From positions 1 to 5,306 of the forward strand of contig CAMVDK010000208.1 of the NCBI GenBank assembly GCA_947166165.1: DNA of 5,306 nucleotides. The letters run 5' to 3'. The position numbers and the translations under genes were made by a program. Of this stretch, positions 1 to 4,793 are shown piece after piece. The notes beneath the pieces were generated by a model. It saw nothing but the letters and a program-made list of their open reading frames with translations. It was not told the DNA's origin and did no database searches. Source of the DNA: an uncultured Porphyromonadaceae bacterium. GTDB taxonomy: Bacteria; Bacteroidota; Bacteroidia; Bacteroidales; Muribaculaceae. The number at the start of each line of letters is the position of its first letter. Within the stretch, counting starts at the first letter, position 1.

Positions 1-2
1 TC

Positions 3-16
3 CCGCCGTTAGGCGG
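3..16. repeat. Short GC-rich inverted repeat at the left edge
   Basis: CCGCC-gtta-GGCGG forms a perfect 5-bp stem with a 4-base loop, directly before the 67-bp tandem array. It has no T-run on the plus side. It may be the end of further repeat material outside the window. Confidence 0.5.
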
Positions 17-20
17 CTGT

Positions 21-214
21 CTGCTCTCGCTCTGCAAACCAAGAACGAGTTCTTGTTTGCTCTCGCTTAATCGCAGATTTAGATAATCTGCTCTCGCTCT
101 GCAAACCAAGAACGAGTTCTTGTTTGCTCTCGCTTAATCGCAGATTTAGATAATCTGCTCTCGCTCTGCAAACCAAGAACGAGTTCTTGTTTGCTCTCGC
201 TTAATCGCAGATTT
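21..214. repeat. 67-bp tandem repeat, 2.9 identical copies, with alternating hairpins
   Basis: Copies run 21-87, 88-154 and 155-214; the last lacks the final 7 bases (AGATAAT). I see no mismatch between copies. Each unit contains GCAAACCAAGAAC / GTTCTTGTTTGC, a 12-bp stem apart from one bulged C (34-60, 101-127, 168-194). Between units lies a perfect GCAGATT-tagat-AATCTGC stem (73-91, 140-158). The word TGCTCTCGCT follows each stem, starting at 22, 58, 89, 125, 156 and 192, so spacing alternates 36 and 31 bp. The array starts with the right arm and ends with the left arm of the smaller stem. A length of 67 is not a multiple of 3, which argues against a coding repeat. Spacers are not unique, so it is not a CRISPR. 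Confidence 0.95.
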
Positions 215-215
215 C

Positions 216-331
216 CACGCGAAGCGTGCATATCGTTTTTGACACACCCTCTTCGCCCAGTGCGGCTGCATCCTCACTGCGTTCGGAGTGCAGCCGTGCT
301 GGGGGGTACACAAAGGACACTCTTCGAGTGT
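216..331. repeat. Cluster of three unrelated inverted repeats
   Basis: Three stem-loops follow the tandem array with different arms. CACGC-gaa-GCGTG (216-228) is followed 6 bases later by five Ts on the plus strand, a weak terminator-like arrangement for plus-strand transcription. CGGCTGCA (263-270) pairs perfectly with TGCAGCCG (289-296), enclosing an 18-base loop. ACACTC-ttc-GAGTGT (317-331) is a perfect 6-bp stem. No coding region supported by me lies across them. They could be transcript ends, protein-binding sites, or part of a structured RNA. Confidence 0.6.
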
Positions 332-435
332 TGGTTGTCGATATAGACACAGGCTTTTGCAGGTGCCCCTTTTTTCACGATATTGTGTGGCTCGAGTTGA
401 GGGTGCGGAGCGTTTCAGCGGGCTTTTGGCTAGGC

Positions 436-1032
436 TTATGGCTCTTGGTTATTGCCGGGCGTTTCGTCTTTGATGAGCCGCAGGGCGGTGAGGCCGTGTT
501 CGCGTCCGGCCACGTAGAGGGGGTGTGTGTCGGTGCCGTGCCGGTGGTTGGTGGCCATGAGGGGCTGCCCGAGGCTGAAGACGATGATGTCGAGCGTGTC
601 GCCTGTGGCGAGGCTGTGGCTGCCTTCGACGGCCTCGACGGTGAAGCGCTGGTTGCCGTCGTAGCGCAGGGTGCAGCGGCGGTCGGGGAGCCACTCGAGC
701 TGGAGCCGGTCGCCGGGAGTGAGACAGGCGGTCTGGACCACTTCGTCGCCCAGCGAGCCGGATGTGGGCTCGCTGGTGCGCGCCAGGAATGCGGCCCAGT
801 CGCGGTAGCCCACGTAGCGCGCCAGGTTGTTGAGGGTGGTGGGGCTGGGGTGGTGCTTGTCGTTGACGTAGCCCACGAGCCGCTTGATGGTGGAGCGGCT
901 GATGCTGGTGCCGGTCTTCTTTTGGACGGCGGTGGTGAGCACGTTGAAGTCGTAAGGGGTGACGAGGCTGCGGCCCAGCTTGATTTCGGCAAGGCGCATG
1001 AGGGCGTTGATATCGTCGGGGTTGACATTCAT
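436..1032 (-). CDS. Small HTH-type DNA-binding-like protein of unknown function
   Basis: A 198-residue soluble protein. Residues about 25-85 look like a helix-turn-helix region: LTTAVQKKTGTSISRSTIKRL (a putative recognition helix around 44-53) followed by SPTTLNNLARYVGYRDWAAF. A 'TL..LA.Y.GY.DW..F' ending after an 'ST..R..G' helix is a pattern I associate with uncharacterised Bacteroidales HTH proteins. Residues about 95-188 look beta-rich (LTPGDRLQLEWLPDRRCTLRY, FTVEAVEGSHSLATGDTLDI, YVAGREHGLTALRL) and may bind a ligand or mediate oligomerisation. No enzyme motif, signal peptide or membrane segment is seen. It lies 83 bp after the kinase stop on the same strand, behind its own promoter-like box and an inverted repeat, so it may be separately transcribed and autoregulated. 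ATG at 1032 is taken as start; ATG at 999 (Met12) is an alternative if the transcript starts at the predicted box. The specific function is not known to me. Confidence 0.85.
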   Translation of the reverse strand: MNVNPDDINALMRLAEIKLGRSLVTPYDFNVLTTAVQKKTGTSISRSTIKRLVGYVNDKHHPSPTTLNNLARYVGYRDWAAFLARTSEPTSGSLGDEVVQTACLTPGDRLQLEWLPDRRCTLRYDGNQRFTVEAVEGSHSLATGDTLDIIVFSLGQPLMATNHRHGTDTHPLYVAGREHGLTALRLIKDETPGNNQEP

Positions 1033-1036
1033 GGTG

Positions 1037-1044
1037 CAAAAATA
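1037..1044 (-). promoter_or_regulatory. Bacteroidota-type -7 box candidate (TATTTTTG)
   Basis: Read on the minus strand, TATTTTTG matches the Bacteroidota primary-sigma -7 consensus TAnnTTTG exactly. It ends only 4 bases before the ATG at 1032. Transcription would start at or next to that ATG, giving a leaderless message, or favour the ATG at 999. The -33 side is weak: the nearest TTG lies 22 bases upstream. The T-run could alternatively be the tail of a weak terminator hairpin (1047-1075). Confidence 0.35.
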
Positions 1045-1046
1045 GT

Positions 1047-1075
1047 GATTTATTGCTAAACGAGGGCAATGAATC
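1047..1075. promoter_or_regulatory. Inverted repeat upstream of the HTH gene: operator or weak terminator
   Basis: The plus strand reads GATTTATTGC (1047-1056), a 9-base spacer, then GCAATGAATC (1066-1075). The arms pair at 9 of 10 positions and their centres are 19 bp apart, close to two helical turns, which suits a dimeric DNA-binding protein. It lies where the -33 to -7 spacer of the candidate promoter would be, so an occupied site would block transcription of the HTH gene. The same structure on the minus strand is an AT-rich stem followed by ACTATTTTTG, so it may instead act as a weak intrinsic terminator for the kinase transcript. Confidence 0.45.
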
Positions 1076-1082
1076 GCTTTCG

Positions 1083-1102
1083 TGAACCTAAATGAACCAA
1101 AA
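1083..1102. repeat. Two tandem 10-bp direct repeats (TGAACCwAAA)
   Basis: TGAACCTAAA (1083-1092) is followed immediately by TGAACCAAAA (1093-1102), with one mismatch in ten. The 10-bp period puts both copies on nearly the same face of the helix. The pair sits between the kinase stop and the inverted repeat upstream of the HTH gene, where an activator or repressor site would be expected. It could also be a chance match in AT-rich DNA. Confidence 0.4.
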
Positions 1103-1115
1103 ATTCACTGGTGGC

Positions 1116-2510
1116 TCATGGCGCGGGCATGAGGTCGGGCAGGTGCTGCTGCAGGTGGCGCTCGGCGGCTTGGCGGGCCTGCTGGCGGGCGGTGAGGAGG
1201 AATTGCTGGCCTTCGGGCGTGACGAGGTATTGGCGCAGGGCTAGGTTGTTGGAGTCGGTGTGCTGATAGAACTCGATGACGGCCAGTTGGGCCGCGTGCT
1301 CGGCGTTGTCGAGCCTGATGCTGTAGGCGAGGCGTATGGCCTCGTCGCCCATTGGCGGCCCCTGCTTGATTTCGTCGACGAGCTCCTGCGCCTCGCCGAT
1401 GCCGGCTTGCTGTGCGCGGGCAAGCAGCAGTTGGCGCAGCATGGGCGGCAGCGGCTTGCCGGCCGTGGGAGCGCCTTCGGGGGGCGTGGAGCTTGGAGCG
1501 GGGCTTTCGGCAGGGCGTTCGTCGCTCGGGGAGGGGGTGGCCGGGGCGTCGGCCTGCCGGGCGGGGGCGGGCGCAACTGTGACCGTGGCGGTGTCGGGAG
1601 CTGTGGGGCGCGTGGTGGCGGTGTCGGGGGCGATGGCAGAGGCGGCAGGAGATGCGTGGCGGGTGGTGGTGATGGCGATAACGGCTGTGATGGCGAAAGC
1701 AGCTGCGGCCAGTGTCCATGGCCAGCGCCAGACGGGGCGCGTGAGCATTTCGGCCACCTGCGTCGCGCCGGCAGGCCGGCGGTCGGGGTCGGCCTGGGTG
1801 CATGCGCGGGCCGCGCGGGCCAGGCGAGCGTCGGGGCGCGGGAGAGCCTGGTTGATTTCGTTGAGAGTGACTCCGAGGGCGTAGAGGTCGGCGCGGCCGT
1901 CGATTTGGTCGCCACGGAGCAACTCAGGCGCGGCGTAGCGGCGTGTGCCGGCGGGGCCTTTGAGCACGGCGTGGCTGGGGGTGTCGCTCACGCCGAAGTC
2001 GATGAGCTTGGCGTGGTGGCCAATGGCGGTGACGAGGATGTTGCTGGGCTTGATGTCGCGGTGCACCACCTGGCGGGCGTGGAGGTAGGCCAAAGCGTGG
2101 CATACCTCGACGGCCACGCTGCGTGCGGCCTGGGCAGTGAACTCGGGCGAGGCGGTGAACTCGCGCAGCGTGCAGCCGTCGACCCACTCCTCGACGATGC
2201 ACGTGCCCAGCGTGTCGACCTGCTCGAGTGCGATGGTGGCGGCGATGCCGGGGTGAGCGAGCGCGAAGCCGATTTCGAACTCCTTGCGCAGCATGGCCTG
2301 GCAGGCGGGCTGGTCGCTGTAGAGCGGGCACAGACTCTTGAGCACGAACCACTTGCCGTGGCGTTTGGCGCGGTGGAGCTGCGTGACGCTGTGCTGGCCG
2401 CAGGGCAGTGGCTGCAGGTGGCCGAAGGCTTCGGTGGTGGCGGTGGCGAACTGGTCCAGATCGGCATGGTCGAAGCCCGACTCGGTGTCGTGGCGTGGGG
2501 GCGTGGTCAT
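1116..2510 (-). CDS. Single-pass membrane Ser/Thr protein kinase (Hanks type)
   Basis: A 464-residue protein with an N-terminal kinase domain (about 30-255). Visible motifs are FVLK with the ATP-anchoring K58, a helix-C glutamate in RKEFE (E77), HRDIKPSN (150-157, catalytic D152), DFG (171-173), an activation segment with GTRRYAAPE (188-196), D208 in GRADLYALG, and the late Arg in DPDRRPA. These predict an active RD kinase. The glycine-rich loop is poor (PCGQHSV, 36-42). A hydrophobic span at about 261-281 (WRWPWTL...) is the single membrane segment, with a short basic stretch after it. Residues about 285-356 are a Pro/Ala/Thr/Ser-rich linker, and 357-464 a helical, Gln/Ala/Arg-rich domain expected outside the cytoplasmic membrane. 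There are no PASTA or other sensor repeats that I recognise. The ATG at 2510 overlaps the murU-like stop, so translation is probably coupled. Substrates are unknown; the two salvage enzymes are obvious candidates by context only. Confidence 0.93.
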   Translation of the reverse strand: MTTPPRHDTESGFDHADLDQFATATTEAFGHLQPLPCGQHSVTQLHRAKRHGKWFVLKSLCPLYSDQPACQAMLRKEFEIGFALAHPGIAATIALEQVDTLGTCIVEEWVDGCTLREFTASPEFTAQAARSVAVEVCHALAYLHARQVVHRDIKPSNILVTAIGHHAKLIDFGVSDTPSHAVLKGPAGTRRYAAPELLRGDQIDGRADLYALGVTLNEINQALPRPDARLARAARACTQADPDRRPAGATQVAEMLTRPVWRWPWTLAAAAFAITAVIAITTTRHASPAASAIAPDTATTRPTAPDTATVTVAPAPARQADAPATPSPSDERPAESPAPSSTPPEGAPTAGKPLPPMLRQLLLARAQQAGIGEAQELVDEIKQGPPMGDEAIRLAYSIRLDNAEHAAQLAVIEFYQHTDSNNLALRQYLVTPEGQQFLLTARQQARQAAERHLQQHLPDLMPAP

Positions 2511-3256
2511 GGCTGCGAGAGCAGTTGGCGGGCCTGCTCGAGGGTCTCGGGACGGCCCACGTCGAGCCACTGGTAGGGCTGGTGGGGGTGGTAGCCCCTG
2601 ATGAGGTGGCGGTGGCAAACGTCGATGTAGAACGGCGTGATGGAGAACACGCGTCCGGCCGTGGCGGCGTGCTGCTCGAGCAGCGGGAAGATGGCGGGCG
2701 AGATGACGTGCAGTCCGCCGAAGGCCAGTTCGCGCAGCGTGGCGGGGTCGTGGACAAAGCCCTCGGGGCGGGTGGCTCCGGTGGCTTTGTTGACCCACCC
2801 TTGCAGGCGGTCGTCGCGGTCGAACACGAGGTAGCGCTGCGTGGCGCGCTGCTTGACGAGCAGCGTGGCCAGCGCCGCGCCGGCGGCGTGGTGGCGGTAG
2901 AAGGCGGCCAGGTCGAGGTCGGTGAGGATGTCGGCGTTGTGCACCAGGAAGGGCTCGTCGCCGTCGAGCCATCGCCGCGCGGCCAGAATGCCGCCGCCGG
3001 TGTCGAGCAGCAACTCGCTCTCGTCGCTGATGTGGATGTCGACACCGAAGTTGTCGTGAGCGCGCAAGTAGTCGACCACCATGGGCGCGAAGTGGTGCAC
3101 GTTGACGGTGACGTCGGTGAATCCGGCCTGGCGCAGGCGGGTGATGACCCGCTCGAGCATGGTGGCGCCGGCCACCTCGACGAGCGCCTTGGGGCAGTGG
3201 TCGGTCAGGGGGCGGAGCCGGGTGCCCAGGCCGGCGGCAAACACGAGCGCTTTCAT
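2507..3256 (-). CDS. murU: MurU-like sugar-1-phosphate nucleotidyltransferase
   Basis: A 249-residue cytoplasmic NTP-transferase with a GT-A-like Rossmann fold. In known MurU enzymes this step converts MurNAc-1-phosphate and UTP to UDP-MurNAc, bypassing de novo precursor synthesis. The N-terminus MKALVFAAGLGTRLRPLT carries the nucleotide-binding signature (residues 1-18), followed by PKALVEV with K23. Further matches to Pseudomonas MurU, recalled from memory, are the LLDTGGGI loop (83-90), FLVHNADILTDLD with the metal-binding D109 (103-115), and YQWLDVGRPETLEQA (228-242) near the end. Length fits the compact MurU type; there is no left-handed beta-helix acyltransferase domain as in GlmU. The ATG at 3256 is fixed by the N-terminal motif and overlaps the upstream stop as ATGA; its own stop overlaps the kinase start the same way. 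Pairing with an AmgK-type kinase argues for MurNAc, but a mannose- or glucose-1-phosphate role cannot be excluded from sequence. Confidence 0.92.
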   Translation of the reverse strand: MKALVFAAGLGTRLRPLTDHCPKALVEVAGATMLERVITRLRQAGFTDVTVNVHHFAPMVVDYLRAHDNFGVDIHISDESELLLDTGGGILAARRWLDGDEPFLVHNADILTDLDLAAFYRHHAAGAALATLLVKQRATQRYLVFDRDDRLQGWVNKATGATRPEGFVHDPATLRELAFGGLHVISPAIFPLLEQHAATAGRVFSITPFYIDVCHRHLIRGYHPHQPYQWLDVGRPETLEQARQLLSQP

Positions 3257-4716
3257 TCGAGCGTGGGGTTGAGGGTGCGGTCGTGGCCGCTCTGCTCGCG
3301 GTGGGTGAGCTCGACGCGCACGTTGAACTTGCTGTGGATGTGCTCGGCGGTGTGCTGGGCGGCGTAGACCGAGCGGTGCTGGCCGCCGGTGCAGCCGAAG
3401 CACACCATCAGGTCGGTGAAGTTGCGCTTCTTGTAGCGCTCCACGCTCTCGTCGACGAGCGCGTAGACGTGTTCGAGCCACTGGTCGATGGTGCTTTCCT
3501 CCTGCAGGAATTTGATCACGTTGTCGTCGAGGCCGGTGAACGCCTTGTAGCGGTCATACTTGCCGGGGTTGTTGAGCGCGCGGCAGTCGAACACGAAGCC
3601 GCCGCCGTTGCCCGAGGGGTCGTGGGGGATGCCCTTCTTGTAGGCGAAACTCATCACGCGCACGGTGAGCGACTTGTCCTCGCTGGTGAAGTCCTTGAGG
3701 TTGACCAGTTCGTCGATGATCCGGCTCAGGTAGGGGTACTGCGTGAAGGGCTGCTCGGCCACGAGCCGCCGCAGCCCGCCAATGGCCGGCACGATGCTGT
3801 TTTTCATGAAGTCGGGCTTCTTCTCGAAGTAGCCCCTGAAGCCGTAGGCACCAAGCACCTGCAGCGTGCGGAAGAGCACAAACAGGCGCAGGTTGCGGTA
3901 GAACGCGTGCACATCGAGCTGCGGCTGGTAGTGCTTGAGGCGGTCGATGTAGGACTCGATGAGCTCGTGCTTGAGCTCGTCGGGGTACTTGGCGCGCGAC
4001 TGCCACACGAACGAGGCCACGTCGTAGTAGTAGGGCCCGCGGCGGCCGCCCTGGAAGTCGATGTACGCAAGCCGGCACTGCTCGGGATGCTCGGTGTCGC
4101 CGACGAGCATCACGTTGCGCGACTGGAAGTCGCGGTACATGAACGTGTGGGCGGGCACGGTGAGCAGGTCGGCGGCGAGGCGCTCAAAGTCGTTCTCGAG
4201 CAGGTCTTCGTTAAACACCACGCCTGTGGCCTTGAGGAAGCAGTACTTGAAGTAGTTGAGGTCCCACTTGATCGACCGCTCGTCGAAGCATTGCGCGGGG
4301 TAGCAGTGGCTGTAGTCGAAGCCCTCGGCGCCACGGAACTGCAGGTCGCACAGGTCGCTCATGGCGCGGCACAGCAGCGCCTTCTCGCCGCTGGTGAAGG
4401 CGTGGGTGATGCTGCTGCGGCGTATTTTGTTCCACAGGATGTTTTCGGGCTTGCGGCCGAGGTCTTCCTGGATGTAGGCCATGTGGTCGTCGCTCATGCC
4501 GTAGACTTCGGGCACCGAGAGGCCCTGCTGCCTGAAGTGGCGAGCCATGTAGACAAAGGCGTCGTTCTCCTCGCGCGACTCGCCGATGACCCCCACCACC
4601 GACCGCTCGCCGCTCAGGCGGTAGTAGCTGCGGTTGGAGCCGGCCTTGTCCATGAGTTTGACTTCGGTGGGCTCGCTGCCCACATATTCTTTATAAAGTT
4701 TTGTCAGTCGTTCCAT
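3253..4716 (-). CDS. AmgK-type amino-sugar kinase fused to a RapZ C-terminal domain
   Basis: A 487-residue cytoplasmic protein with two domains. Residues 1 to about 330 form an aminoglycoside-phosphotransferase (APH) fold. The catalytic loop is YRDFQSRN (D196, N201; Tyr replaces the usual His) and the metal-binding motif is YIDFQGGRRGPYYYD (D220). DFQ rather than DFG, followed by a GP..YD signature, is typical of AmgK, which phosphorylates MurNAc or GlcNAc at the anomeric position in cell-wall salvage. Residues about 350-475 match the RapZ C-terminal domain: SFAYKKGIP, FVFDCR, TGLD and GCTGGQHRSVY (442-451). RapZ's own N-terminal Walker-type domain is absent. I chose ATG at 4716 because conserved sequence begins there. 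An in-frame GTG at 4791, 2 bp beyond the prfC stop, would add 25 unremarkable residues. The stop overlaps the next start by 4 bases. Sugar specificity is inferred from the MurU-like neighbour; a different hexosamine is possible. No signal peptide or membrane segment is seen. Confidence 0.93.
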   Translation of the reverse strand: MERLTKLYKEYVGSEPTEVKLMDKAGSNRSYYRLSGERSVVGVIGESREENDAFVYMARHFRQQGLSVPEVYGMSDDHMAYIQEDLGRKPENILWNKIRRSSITHAFTSGEKALLCRAMSDLCDLQFRGAEGFDYSHCYPAQCFDERSIKWDLNYFKYCFLKATGVVFNEDLLENDFERLAADLLTVPAHTFMYRDFQSRNVMLVGDTEHPEQCRLAYIDFQGGRRGPYYYDVASFVWQSRAKYPDELKHELIESYIDRLKHYQPQLDVHAFYRNLRLFVLFRTLQVLGAYGFRGYFEKKPDFMKNSIVPAIGGLRRLVAEQPFTQYPYLSRIIDELVNLKDFTSEDKSLTVRVMSFAYKKGIPHDPSGNGGGFVFDCRALNNPGKYDRYKAFTGLDDNVIKFLQEESTIDQWLEHVYALVDESVERYKKRNFTDLMVCFGCTGGQHRSVYAAQHTAEHIHSKFNVRVELTHREQSGHDRTLNPTLE

Positions 4717-4793
4717 GTCGGGTTGAGATATGCGTTGGTTTGGAGTGAAGGGTGTGGAGGCCTGCCGATGCCGGCTGGGAGCTGAAAGCACCG

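Larger units (their letters stand above)
1..435. other. Non-coding, palindrome-rich region downstream of the HTH gene
   Basis: No convincing gene is present here. The left 214 bp are tandem repeats and 216-331 are inverted repeats. From 332 to 435 I see only a T-run at 370-376 and the near-palindrome CACGATATTGTG (376-387), with no clear intrinsic terminator for the minus-strand HTH gene. Open plus-strand frames that cross into the HTH gene have unconvincing composition and are taken as chance. Confidence 0.7.

Noticed and set aside
21..214. CRISPR array
   Set aside because: The units are identical along their whole 67 bp with no unique spacers, and no cas gene is nearby.
21..214. Coding tandem repeat or short protein on the minus strand
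   Set aside because: A period of 67 shifts the frame at every copy, and stops appear at the copy junctions.
343..376. Intrinsic terminator on the plus strand ending in the T-run at 370-376
   Set aside because: The only pairing is GGC with GCC around a long loop, too weak to support, and no plus-strand gene lies upstream.
226..1059. 277-codon open frame on the plus strand
   Set aside because: Most of it is antisense to the HTH gene and its first part runs through inverted repeats. Composition is Val/Gly/Ala-rich with no motif.
1260..2576. 438-codon open frame on the plus strand
   Set aside because: It is antisense to the kinase gene, very Gly/Val/Ala-rich and without recognisable domains, so it is a by-product of high GC content.
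2511..2972. Extended kinase N-terminus of 154 residues
   Set aside because: The extra residues are Arg/Pro-rich out-of-frame translation of the MurU-like gene. The ATG at 2510 in the ATGA overlap is the natural start.
3283..4785. 500-codon open frame on the plus strand
   Set aside because: It lies antisense to the APH/RapZ fusion, whose motifs are unmistakable. Its Val/Ala/Glu/Leu-rich composition is what the reverse frame of GC-rich coding DNA gives, and no family motif is seen.
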